This document shows positions 22,641 to 30,615 of a stretch of 64,000 nucleotides of DNA, piece after piece (positions within the stretch are counted from its first letter, which is position 1; the number at the start of each line of letters is the position of its first letter). A program made the position numbers and the translations under genes. The notes under the pieces were generated by a model. The model made no database searches. It was given only the letters and a program-made list of their open reading frames with translations, and was not told the origin of the DNA. The stretch is from Pyxidicoccus sp. MSG2 (GTDB taxonomy: Bacteria > Myxococcota > Myxococcia > Myxococcales > Myxococcaceae): the NCBI RefSeq assembly GCF_026626705.1, contig NZ_JAPNKC010000001.1, positions 12,587,001 through 12,651,000 on the forward strand. The letters are read 5' to 3'.

Positions 22641-24284
22641 TCAGGGCTCGTCGAAGATGAGCAGTCCGCGCGACGTGTCCACGACGTACACGTACCCGTC
22701 CCCGGGCACGCGGATGCCGATGGCGCCCTCGGCCCCGCTGTCCGTGCGCTCGGGGTCCGTCTCGCGGTAGGTGTTGAAGTGCGCCACCTCGCGCGGCTTC
22801 GTGGGGTTGGACACGTCCAGCACGCGCACGCCCTCGTGATACCAGGCGACGTACAGCCGCGTGCCCACCAGCAGCATGTTGTGGATGGAGGTGACGTCCC
22901 GCAGCTTGTACTGGCCAATCTTCACGATGTGGGCGGGGTCGGTGACGTCCAGCACGCGAAGAGAGGCGCCGGAGCCCTCTCCGCCCTCGAAGGCGATGGT
23001 GCGGCCCGCGAAGGTGCCCACGGCATTGTGATGGCTGTAGCTGTTGGCATACGGGTAGGTCCCCAGCAGCTTCACGTCCTCGAGGTTGCTGACGTCGACG
23101 ACGTGGTAGCCGGCCGCGGTGTGGTTGACGTAGAGCCGGCCTCCGTACGCGAAGGCATCATGCGGCCCGTCGTACGAGTCGATGAGCGGGAGCTGGATGC
23201 GCTGCCGCAGCACGGGCGCGAGCGGCTGGGAGACGTCGAAGACGAACGTGGAGCTCTCGGGCGGGGGCGCCATGCCATAGAGCCGGTCTCCGTCCACGAG
23301 CACGGTGTGGATGTCGAGCGGCGCGGCGCCAGCAGGCACCGTCCGCACGAAGGCGGGATTGGCCGGGTCGGTGATGTCGAACACGACCACTCCGGTGGCA
23401 TTGCTGGCCACATAGAGCGCGTCTCCCTTCGCCCAGACGCCGTTCCAGTAATTCTCCTCCGGCAGGCTGATGACCTTCTTCAGCACCGGGTGCCTCCGGT
23501 CCTTCACGTCGAAGACGGTGAGGCCGCCCGCCTTGCCGGAACGCGCGGAGGTGCTGACGGAGACGACGTAGGCATGCTCCTTCGTGACGTAGACGTCCAC
23601 GGGCATGCCCTGCGCCACGGAGGACTCGGAGACGCGCTGGAGCCCACCCGAGGACTCGGCCTCTCCTTCCCGCCACGACATCCGGACCGCCTCGAACGTG
23701 GCGCTCGAGCGGACGACACCGTTGACGCAGCGGGCCTGGCAGCCGGTGAACCGCCCCGGCGTCCGGGCCTCGCACCCTGCGAAGAGCACGCGAGTCGAGC
23801 CACCATCGGCTCGCAGGGTGTGCTGTGCCAGGAAGAGGCTCTGCCCATCCTTCTGCTTCGACGTGAGGGGCGTGCCCAGCCCGGTATCGGGACCGCCGTC
23901 CGAGCGGAACTGGAAGGAGAAGCTGGTGACGGGCCCCTCCTCGTAGCGCATCCTCACCTGGTAGATGCCATCCTCTGGCACAGTGCCCAGGGTTGCGCGG
24001 TCGCACGCGGACAGGTCGAACTGGGAGGGCTCGGGGCATGCCGGGGAGGTACTACCGGGCTCGGGCAGGAAGGCGCACGGGGCCAGCGCGCCCGGGTCCT
24101 CCATGGAGTCGCCCCACTCCTCCAGCACGGTGTAGCCGCCATCCCACGGTGTGCCCGCATCCTCGCCAGGTAGGGTCCCGGCATCGGGAGCGGGACGCGG
24201 TGGGTCATCGCACCCGGAGAGCACTGCCAGCACGTGCAGTGCGCTGAGGAACACGGCCAGGGGAAAGCGCGGCAAGGGTGACAT
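22641..24284 (-). CDS. LVIVD-repeat lipoprotein
   Basis: 547 residues. The signal peptide ends in the lipobox L-S-G-C (~25). An N-terminal beta-rich region with six or more Cys (~70-200) is followed by a beta-propeller of LVIVD-type repeats, each containing a 'VFDVxDxxxPVL' or 'VLDVTDPAHIV' strand (~270-547). Such proteins are secreted or surface lipoproteins of unknown role, common in myxobacteria. ATG 24284 was chosen because it begins the signal peptide; open frame continues upstream without similarity. It converges with the small gene after rnk (12 bp) and is divergent from the aldo/keto-reductase-like gene. Confidence 0.85.
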   Translation of the reverse strand: MSPLPRFPLAVFLSALHVLAVLSGCDDPPRPAPDAGTLPGEDAGTPWDGGYTVLEEWGDSMEDPGALAPCAFLPEPGSTSPACPEPSQFDLSACDRATLGTVPEDGIYQVRMRYEEGPVTSFSFQFRSDGGPDTGLGTPLTSKQKDGQSLFLAQHTLRADGGSTRVLFAGCEARTPGRFTGCQARCVNGVVRSSATFEAVRMSWREGEAESSGGLQRVSESSVAQGMPVDVYVTKEHAYVVSVSTSARSGKAGGLTVFDVKDRRHPVLKKVISLPEENYWNGVWAKGDALYVASNATGVVVFDITDPANPAFVRTVPAGAAPLDIHTVLVDGDRLYGMAPPPESSTFVFDVSQPLAPVLRQRIQLPLIDSYDGPHDAFAYGGRLYVNHTAAGYHVVDVSNLEDVKLLGTYPYANSYSHHNAVGTFAGRTIAFEGGEGSGASLRVLDVTDPAHIVKIGQYKLRDVTSIHNMLLVGTRLYVAWYHEGVRVLDVSNPTKPREVAHFNTYRETDPERTDSGAEGAIGIRVPGDGYVYVVDTSRGLLIFDEP

Positions 24285-24505
24285 CGGGGGGCCCCTCGAA
24301 CACGTCATCACGTGCGACTGCGGGATGCGCTGCATCATGAGAGTGCGCGCGCTCACCCCTCCGGAATGGTTGCGAAATGAAGGTGACCTCTCGCTGTGCA
24401 GGCGAAAACCGCGGGCGGCCGCCCCCTCCTGGTACTGCCATTGCTTGTCCGCGCCCACACACCGGAACGAATGCGACGTACGATGGCCCTCGCCCGGGGG
24501 GCCTC

Positions 24506-25312
24506 ATGACGACCGCTGTCGCAGTCACCTCGCAGGACTTCACGCACCGCCACGTCCCCGTCTTCGGCAAGCCCGTGCATCGGCTGGGTCTGGCCGCCAA
24601 CTACGGCATCGACGAGGCCGGGATGCGCGCCGCCTTCGAGCGCGGCCTCAACTACGTCTACTGGACGCCCACCGCGCGCAAGATGACGCGTGTGCTCCGC
24701 GAGTCCCTCAAGCCGCACCGCGAGCGCTTCGTCGTCGCCGCCTGCACCACCCTCGGCTGGTTCCCGGGCCAGGTGCGTCGGAGCTGCGAGCGCGCCCTCA
24801 AGGTGCTCGGCACGGACTACCTGGACCTCTTCCAGCTCTCCTGGCTCGGCACCACCAGCGCGTGGACTCCGGGCACGGTGGATGTGCTGATGAAGCTCAA
24901 GGAGGAAGGCAAGGTCCGCGCCCTCGGCGTCTCCATCCATGACCGGGAGCGCGCCGGACGGCTCGCGGAGGACTCGCCGCTCGACTTGCTGATGATTCGC
25001 TACAACGCCGCCCACCCCGGCGCCGAGCGCGACATCTTCCCGCACCTGGCCCGCCGCAAGCCCGCCGTCATCGCGTACACCGCCACGAGCTGGCGCCGCC
25101 TCCTCAAGCGCCCGCGCGGCTGGGACGGCCCCGTCCCCACCGCCGGAGACTGCTACCGCTTCTGCCTCTCCAACGCGCACGTGGACGTGGTCCTCACCGG
25201 CCCCGCCAACACCGCCCAGCTCGACGACAACCTCGCCGCCCTGGAGCGCGGCCCCATGTCCGCGCAGGAGCTCCAGTGGATGCGCGACTTCGGCCGCGTC
25301 GTCCACGGCTGA
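24506..25312 (+). CDS. Aldo/keto reductase-like protein lacking the catalytic tetrad
   Basis: 268 residues with the barrel pattern of aldo/keto reductases: 'PVHRLGLAANYGIDEAGMRAAF', 'CERALKVLGTDYLDLFQLSW', 'LKEEGKVRALGVSIHD' and a 'NTAQLDDNLAAL' end. Positions that normally carry Asp and Tyr (the F-D-T-A...Y-G segment) read V-Y-W-T-P-T-A-R-K, the usual catalytic Lys strand reads V-V-A-A-C-T-T-L-G, and the His of 'QLH' is Ser. All four members of the Asp-Tyr-Lys-His tetrad therefore seem absent, and the protein may not be a classical reductase. ATG 24506 follows a G-rich site; the upstream part of the frame is unlike the family. Confidence 0.75.
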   Translation: MTTAVAVTSQDFTHRHVPVFGKPVHRLGLAANYGIDEAGMRAAFERGLNYVYWTPTARKMTRVLRESLKPHRERFVVAACTTLGWFPGQVRRSCERALKVLGTDYLDLFQLSWLGTTSAWTPGTVDVLMKLKEEGKVRALGVSIHDRERAGRLAEDSPLDLLMIRYNAAHPGAERDIFPHLARRKPAVIAYTATSWRRLLKRPRGWDGPVPTAGDCYRFCLSNAHVDVVLTGPANTAQLDDNLAALERGPMSAQELQWMRDFGRVVHG

Positions 25313-25419
25313 TACGCAACCCGGACGACACGTCCCGCCGGACTCAACTTTCGTGGCCTCCCGGGCGACAATGTCCGGGAGTCCAGGCCACTGCAGCAGT
25401 GCACAGGGGGAGTCGCCAC

Positions 25420-26304
25420 ATGTCTTCGAAGATCTCCAGGAACCCATCGCCCCAGTCGATTTCCACTCCGAGCGAGCCGAAGCCCTCGGCCGCCCCGGAG
25501 AAGAACACCGCGACGGTGGCCGCCAGCACGCCGAAGCCCCTCCGCGCCACCGACGGGTTCGACGCTCCGAAGTCCGCCTCGCGGCAGACGGTGTCGCTGG
25601 ACACGCCCACGCGGCAGCAGTTGGGGGGCACCGGTGGGACGCCTGGCGTCGCCACGGTGACCGGCCCGGGTGAGGACGGGAAGATGACCGTGCGCGTGGA
25701 GACGAACATGCACACCGTCTACCCCCTGGGGCTGCCGGCGCGCGGCTACATCGAGATTCGCGTGACGCCGCTGAACCTCAACATCGCGCCGGAGAACCTG
25801 CAGGCGGAGATGGACCGCGCCATGGCCGAGAAGCAGGCCGACGACGCGAGTACCTACGGCGCGGAGCTCGCGGCCCATGGCTATTCGTCGCTCGAGGAGT
25901 GGTCCCGCGACACGGGCTACTACGGCTCCCCTTCACACATCGCGTGGGCCGAGGCCGCCAGCGCCCGCTCCGGCGGCCAGATTCCCGCCGAGTACTGGAT
26001 GCGCTTCGACCCGTTCGGCGGCACCGCCGGCAACGGCCCGAACATCCTTCCGACGGGCGAGTACCCCGGCGCCCTGAGCCGCATCGCCATGGCGCACGAC
26101 ACCGACTGGGACCTGGGCCGCTACTTCGGCGCGGGCCCGCTGGCGTCGCTGCGAGGCCAGCCCCACCCGGAGAACCTGGGCACCGTCGGCCTGATACCGG
26201 GCCAGGGCGTCGACAACTACTCGACCGGCCATGCGGACTGGCAGGTGACGTATGGCAGCGAGGTCATCCTCCCCGGCAGCCCGCCTCCACCGCAGATTGC
26301 CTGA
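25420..26304 (+). CDS. Unknown protein with disordered N-terminus; possible PLA2-like or effector domain
   Basis: 294 residues. GGGGGAG lies 8 bases before the ATG. Residues 1-80 are Ser/Pro/Thr/Ala-rich and probably disordered, with no signal peptide, and contain a D-G-F-D motif. Residues ~85-150 are beta-rich, followed by a helical section. The C-terminal third has 'NGPNILPTGEYPGALSRIA' then M-A-H-D-T-D-W-D-L-G-R-Y-F-G. An H-D dyad after a G-P-N turn is faintly like phospholipase A2 folds, but I am not sure. The next gene starts 24 bp downstream and is small and beta-rich, so the pair could be effector and immunity genes. Function not established. Confidence 0.6.
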   Translation: MSSKISRNPSPQSISTPSEPKPSAAPEKNTATVAASTPKPLRATDGFDAPKSASRQTVSLDTPTRQQLGGTGGTPGVATVTGPGEDGKMTVRVETNMHTVYPLGLPARGYIEIRVTPLNLNIAPENLQAEMDRAMAEKQADDASTYGAELAAHGYSSLEEWSRDTGYYGSPSHIAWAEAASARSGGQIPAEYWMRFDPFGGTAGNGPNILPTGEYPGALSRIAMAHDTDWDLGRYFGAGPLASLRGQPHPENLGTVGLIPGQGVDNYSTGHADWQVTYGSEVILPGSPPPPQIA

Positions 26305-26328
26305 GCGGCGCGTAGTAGAAGCGCGGCC

Positions 26329-27120
26329 ATGCACCCGCGCCGACGTGACATCGACGAAGCCCTCCTCGACCTGCGCACCCGCGTCCCCGGTGGGAAGATT
26401 GTAGACCACTGGGGAGGCGAGCCGAACTGGCCCACGCCCGAGCAGAAGCGCCTGCGCGAGAAGTGGTTCGACAGCATGGCCGAAGCGCTGGACGCGGCCC
26501 TCCAGCGCACCACCTTCGAGCCCATCACGATTCCCGGCGCCCGAAGCCCTCCGGACTGGGAGTTCATCGTTGCCCATGCCCTGAAGCGGCTGGGCGGCCC
26601 CGTCGCCTCCTTCCCGGGCTTCTCAGAGACGAAGCAGCGAGGCGGGGAGACGTTCATCACGCTCGGCACGACGTCGGATGAGCTCGTCGTCTACCAGGGG
26701 CCGCTGGAGCTGCACGGCCACGTCCACCTGTCCGGGACGGTGGTGGTCCTGGGAGACCTCATCGTCCATGGCGCGCTGATGGATGGCGACCCGGCCGACT
26801 CGGGAATCGTGGTCATCGGCAACGAGCGGGTGCGCGCGCTCTACAGGGGAGCGGACCACCTCGTCGTCGGAGACCTCGAAGCGGACCTGATGATGCAGAC
26901 GGGCTCGGATGGCTCATGGGACGTGGGCGGAGAGGTTCGCGCGCGGTTGCGGCTCGAAGACTCCGACCTGCTGTCGCAGGAAGACGCATTGCGGCGGTCG
27001 CTCGAGCCCGCACCGACTAAGGAGCTGCTCTCCCATGGATGGAAGCTGTGCCTCGACGTCGGCCGGGGCCGGACGAAGGTCCGTGCGCAGCCGCTGACGG
27101 AGTCCCCCTCCGGGGACTGA
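26329..27120 (+). CDS. Unknown protein with beta-helix-like repeats; partner of the upstream gene
   Basis: 263 residues, cytoplasmic by appearance (no signal or membrane helix). The N-terminal ~110 residues are charged and helical. The C-terminal half has successive short beta strands of the type 'LELHGHVHLSG', 'VVVLGDLIVHGALM', 'HLVVGDLEADLMM' and 'GGEVRARLRL', reminiscent of bactofilin-like or right-handed beta-helix folds and of some immunity proteins. It lies 24 bp after the previous gene on the same strand, so co-transcription is very likely. No enzyme motif seen. Confidence 0.55.
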   Translation: MHPRRRDIDEALLDLRTRVPGGKIVDHWGGEPNWPTPEQKRLREKWFDSMAEALDAALQRTTFEPITIPGARSPPDWEFIVAHALKRLGGPVASFPGFSETKQRGGETFITLGTTSDELVVYQGPLELHGHVHLSGTVVVLGDLIVHGALMDGDPADSGIVVIGNERVRALYRGADHLVVGDLEADLMMQTGSDGSWDVGGEVRARLRLEDSDLLSQEDALRRSLEPAPTKELLSHGWKLCLDVGRGRTKVRAQPLTESPSGD

Positions 27121-27222
27121 AGCACACCGCGAGACCGCGCCCCGGGCCCCATTGCCCTGACACGTGCCAACGCAGGGAGTAGGCTGGCGGAGATCTCACC
27201 CTCCCTCCTCGCGGGGCATTCC

Positions 27223-28665
27223 ATGGAGCCTGGCTACCTCAATCCGGCATGCCTGCCCCCGGGCACGAGGGTGGGACCGTGGCGTGTGATGGAGCGGCGT
27301 GGCTGGGGAGCCTACGGTGCTGTCTACCGCGCCTTCCGGGTGGAGGGCGTCCCCGGGCCCGTGGCGCTCAAGCTGGCCCTGCACCCCGGAGATGAGCGCT
27401 TCGCGCGAGAGGGAGAGTTGCTCTCGCGAATCCGGCACCCGAGCGTCCCGCGCCTCGTGGCCCGGGGGAGCTGGCGGCAGCCGGGGGACATCCTCTCCAC
27501 CCCCTACATCGCGATGGAGTGGATTGAGGGCGTGTCCCTGTACGAATGGGCGCGCGTGCAATGCCCCAGCTCCCGACAGGTGCTCCACGCCCTCGCCAGC
27601 CTCGCTCGGGCCCTGGAGGCCACGCATGCCGCAGGCGGCGTCCACAGAGATGTGAAGGGTGACAACGTGCTCGTGAGCGCCGCGGACGGCCAGGTCTTCC
27701 TGACCGACTTCGGCTCCGGGCACTACCTGGGTGCCGCCACGCTGACGTCACCGCCGTTCCCGCCCGGGACACCGCACTATCGTTCGCCGGAGGCCTGGCG
27801 CTCCGTGCGGCTCCCCTTCCAGGCGTCGGCCCCGCCCTACGCGCCCGGACCGGCGGATGATGTCTTCGCACTGGGGATGACGGCCTACCGGTTGGTGACC
27901 GACGACTACCCTCCCACGCCCGCCCCGATGGACGAGGAATCCCATATCTGGAGACCGGAGGGCCCTGGCCCGCGACCTCTACACGCCGTCAACGTCCGCT
28001 GCTGTGAGGAATTGAGCGGGCTCGTGTGCCGGATGATCTCCGTACACCCCGAAGCGCGTGGCAGCGCCCGCGAGCTGGCCGAGGCGCTGGAGCAGGCCGC
28101 GCGGAGAGCGGGGCCCAAGGCAGACGTGCCGCTCTTCGCGCGGGAGGAACCCCAGCCCGTGGATGCAAGGGGCGCCCCCCGACACGTCGTGCCTCGGGCG
28201 GCGGGGCACACCGCGCGGTCCTGGCTCACGGCAGCCAGCCTGGGAGGAGCCGTGGTGCTTGGAGCCGCATGGCTGCTGAGCGCGCATCCTGGAGAGGAGG
28301 CAGCGCAAGGACACGCGTCAGCGCCTGAGGACGAGAAGGATGGCGGCACCGTGGCCGTCGGAGATACCGCGCTGACGGCCCCGGTGTCTCCTCGGGCACC
28401 GTCCGCGTGGTCGGCCATCAGTGTGGATGTTCCCCCCAGGCCCCTTCCGGGACAGCAACGGGTGGATACCTCCGGCCGATGTCCCAGCAGGACGCAGGTT
28501 CCCATCAACGGTGGGTGCTGGACGAAGCTGGCCGTGAGCATGAAGGACTGTGACGCGAGCTTTAACTATTACGAGTACAAAGGCGCGTGTTACGGGCCCG
28601 CCCTCCCGCCGGCTCGGCCTTCCACCTCAGGGCCCGCGGAGCACTCCGAGTACGACACCCCATAG
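27223..28665 (+). CDS. Eukaryote-like Ser/Thr protein kinase with membrane segment
   Basis: 480 residues. Kinase domain at ~20-290: glycine loop G27-W-G-A-Y-G32, ATP-binding Lys50 (V-A-L-K), catalytic loop H141-R-D-V-K-G-D-N, D162-F-G, and an S-P-E in place of A-P-E. All key residues for activity are present. A transmembrane helix lies at ~325-345 ('AASLGGAVVLGAAWLLS'), followed by a Ser/Pro-rich outer segment and a C-terminal Cys-containing motif ('INGGCW', 'YKGACYGP') shared by many myxobacterial kinases. The last ~15 residues are encoded by one copy of a 31-bp repeat found again at 52.5 kb. Likely a cytoplasmic kinase with a short outer sensor. Signal and targets unknown. Confidence 0.92.
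   Translation: MEPGYLNPACLPPGTRVGPWRVMERRGWGAYGAVYRAFRVEGVPGPVALKLALHPGDERFAREGELLSRIRHPSVPRLVARGSWRQPGDILSTPYIAMEWIEGVSLYEWARVQCPSSRQVLHALASLARALEATHAAGGVHRDVKGDNVLVSAADGQVFLTDFGSGHYLGAATLTSPPFPPGTPHYRSPEAWRSVRLPFQASAPPYAPGPADDVFALGMTAYRLVTDDYPPTPAPMDEESHIWRPEGPGPRPLHAVNVRCCEELSGLVCRMISVHPEARGSARELAEALEQAARRAGPKADVPLFAREEPQPVDARGAPRHVVPRAAGHTARSWLTAASLGGAVVLGAAWLLSAHPGEEAAQGHASAPEDEKDGGTVAVGDTALTAPVSPRAPSAWSAISVDVPPRPLPGQQRVDTSGRCPSRTQVPINGGCWTKLAVSMKDCDASFNYYEYKGACYGPALPPARPSTSGPAEHSEYDTP
28618..28648 (+). repeat. 31-bp dispersed repeat, copy 1 (in the kinase C-terminus)
   Basis: Identical over 31 bases to 52477-52507; the preceding ~20 bases are also similar. Here it encodes the P-S-T-S-G-P-A-E-H-S segment at the kinase end. 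The flanking hairpin seen at copy 2 is degenerate here (four mismatches). Confidence 0.8.
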
Positions 28666-28709
28666 GCCCGTGTCTCAACAATCCGGTGCGGTACAGAGGC
28701 AACAACACC

Positions 28710-30020
28710 ATGACTGGAAGATCCTTCTCCCTCCCGCAACGACTTGGGCTCGTCGCAGCGCTCTGTGCCTCTGCCCTCGTGGCCTGTTCAGACAAGCCCT
28801 CCACCGAGAGCGATGCCGGCACTTCCGATGCTGGGACTTCTCTCAAGAACAGCTGCCTGGGGCCTTCGAGCGCCAACGTGGCCAATGCGAGGTTGCCAGC
28901 GGGGTACTGTGCATGGACCTGGGCGACCGCTGCTGATCCGCGAGGGTTGATCGTCGCTCCGAACGGAGACGTTCTGGTGGTCGAGCGCACCGCGGGTCGA
29001 ATCGCCGCGCTCTACGATTCGAACGGTGACGGCGTTTCGGATTCGTCCGAACGGGCGACGCTGGTCGAGGTCAGCGGGCTCAACCATGGCATCACACTGC
29101 ACGACGGATATCTCTATGCCTCTTCCGCGACGCGCGTCCTGCGTTGGCCGTTCGCAACCGGCACGAGAGCAGCGCTTAGCGGCCAGGAAGCAGTGGTGAC
29201 CGGCATCCCTTCGGGCGGCCATGCCACCCGGACGATCATCTTCGACGCCGAAGGCCGCCTCTACGTGAGCGTCGGTTCAGCCGCGAACGTGGACAACGAT
29301 TCGACGCGCGCTCGCATTCGTCGCTTCACCGCGGCCCAGGTTCAGGCGGGCAACGTGGCTTTCACGGACGGCGAGGTGTTTGCCGATGGCCTTCGAAACG
29401 AAGTGGGCCTGCGTTTCGACGGCCAGGGCCGGCTGTGGGGTGTGGAAAACGGGCGAGACAATCTCAACCGTGCCGACCTCGGGGGCGACATCCACACCGA
29501 CAATCCCGCTGAAGAGCTGAACCTCTTCGCCGAAGCCGGGCGGTTCTATGGCTACCCCTATTGCTTCAGTGAGTTTCTGCTTCCGTCGGGTGTGGGAATG
29601 GGCCCGAAGACGCAGTGGGCGGATCCGGGCTTCATGAATGATGGCACCCACTCCGATGCGTGGTGCCGCGACGTCAACAATGTGGTGCCTCCGATGCTGG
29701 CGATGCCCGCTCACGTTGCGCCGCTCGACATCGTCTTCTACGACGGCGCGTCCTTCCCGCCCGAGGTGGTCGACGACGCCTTCGTCAGCTTCCACGGTTC
29801 CTGGAATCGACAGCCCGCCCAGGGCTACGAGGTGGTGCGGGTGGTGTTCGAGAACGGGTCGCCGGTTCGCTACGAGCCGTTCTTCGAGTTCAACAGCGCC
29901 AGCGACACCGCAGCCAGCTGGCCGCATCGGCCGGTGGGGTTGGGTGTGGGCCCCAATGGCGAGTTGTTTGTGAGCAGCGACGCGTCAGGCCGAATCATCG
30001 CAATCGGCTACCAGCGATAA
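28710..30020 (+). CDS. Sorbosone/soluble glucose dehydrogenase-like beta-propeller lipoprotein
   Basis: 436 residues. Signal peptide with lipobox A-L-V-A-C (~22-26), then a short Ser/Asp/Ala-rich linker. The propeller domain has family landmarks: 'DPRGLIVAPNGDVLVVER', 'NHGITLHDGYLYASSA', 'GHATRTIIF', 'ADGLRNEVGLRFD', 'NRADLGGDIHTDNPAEELN', 'HVAPLDIVFYDG' and 'SFHGSWNR'. These match the GDH/sorbosone dehydrogenase family, whose enzymes use PQQ to oxidise sugars; whether this one binds PQQ cannot be decided by eye. AGAGG precedes the ATG. Third-position GC looks lower than in the neighbours, hinting at later acquisition. Confidence 0.82.
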   Translation: MTGRSFSLPQRLGLVAALCASALVACSDKPSTESDAGTSDAGTSLKNSCLGPSSANVANARLPAGYCAWTWATAADPRGLIVAPNGDVLVVERTAGRIAALYDSNGDGVSDSSERATLVEVSGLNHGITLHDGYLYASSATRVLRWPFATGTRAALSGQEAVVTGIPSGGHATRTIIFDAEGRLYVSVGSAANVDNDSTRARIRRFTAAQVQAGNVAFTDGEVFADGLRNEVGLRFDGQGRLWGVENGRDNLNRADLGGDIHTDNPAEELNLFAEAGRFYGYPYCFSEFLLPSGVGMGPKTQWADPGFMNDGTHSDAWCRDVNNVVPPMLAMPAHVAPLDIVFYDGASFPPEVVDDAFVSFHGSWNRQPAQGYEVVRVVFENGSPVRYEPFFEFNSASDTAASWPHRPVGLGVGPNGELFVSSDASGRIIAIGYQR

Positions 30021-30037
30021 CCGGACGGAGACTCGTT

Positions 30038-30319
30038 TCAGTCCAACACTCCATCGCTATAGTGGTAGTGCTCTTGACTGGCCGAAGAGAATCCCTGCAC
30101 GAAAGTGGCAGAGGAGTGTTCTGCTCGCTTGGGCTCGAAAAAGCCTCCGCGCACGGCCCAGTCGTACACGCCCTCGTCAAGAGGGTATTTCGTCAAGGTA
30201 CCTGACAGGCGATAACGGCCAATCCAATCCTCCGCGGAGCTACGAGCACGAAAGACCCCCGAAGGGAAACGTGCTCCAGCACCACAGAATACCCATACGT
30301 CAGCGAGTTCATGGAGCAT
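30038..30319 (-). CDS. Small conserved-looking protein (FSSASQEHYHY family), possibly immunity-like
   Basis: 93 residues, no signal peptide. The sequence has a 'VWVFCGAGARFPSGVF' beta start, 'AEDWIxRYRLSGTLTKYP' in the middle, 'YDWAVRGGFF' and the terminal 'FSSASQEHYHY'. I associate this pattern with a small uncharacterised bacterial family that often appears as scattered single genes, in a style resembling immunity proteins. Base composition is lower in GC than the surroundings. It converges with the dehydrogenase-like gene (17 bp). The ribosome site is weak. Confidence 0.6.
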   Translation of the reverse strand: MLHELADVWVFCGAGARFPSGVFRARSSAEDWIGRYRLSGTLTKYPLDEGVYDWAVRGGFFEPKRAEHSSATFVQGFSSASQEHYHYSDGVLD

Positions 30320-30505
30320 TCAGGTCTCAATCCAGTTTGGGTGTTTTCAGGTTCATGCTTGAGAGACTGGCCATTCTGCGCTGCACGGCCCCGGACGTGA
30401 AGTCCCGGGCCCCGCCCCGGAGGCAACACGGCGCCGAGGCGGGGCGGGCCTCCAGGTCCTTCGCCCGCCCAGGGCCAGCCAGAAGGACCTGGGACCGCAA
30501 CAGGC

Positions 30506-30527
30506 GAGCCGGCCCGCACGCCGGCTC
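30506..30527. other. Perfect hairpin in the intergenic region upstream of the hydrolase-merR operon
   Basis: Inverted repeat GAGCCGGC-ccgcac-GCCGGCTC (8-bp stem, 6-base loop), 17 bases before the MerR-type promoter. It may be a terminator for read-through or a second operator. No U-tract. Confidence 0.45.
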
Positions 30528-30544
30528 ATCGACGCGCGAGCGCC

Positions 30545-30576
30545 TTGACTCTCCCCCAGGGGGAGACCGCCACCAT
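30545..30576 (+). promoter_or_regulatory. MerR-type promoter/operator of the hydrolase-merR operon
   Basis: The -35 TTGACT (30545-30550) and a -10 CACCAT (30571-30576) are separated by a long 20-bp spacer. A perfect 17-bp palindrome TCTCCCCCAGGGGGAGA (30550-30566) fills the spacer. Overlong spacing with a dyad between the boxes is the signature of promoters activated by MerR-family DNA distortion. The likely regulator is the MerR protein encoded second in this operon. Confidence 0.85.
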
Positions 30577-30615
30577 CCGCGCATGTCATCCAGACAGCGG
30601 TCGCGGAGGAACATC

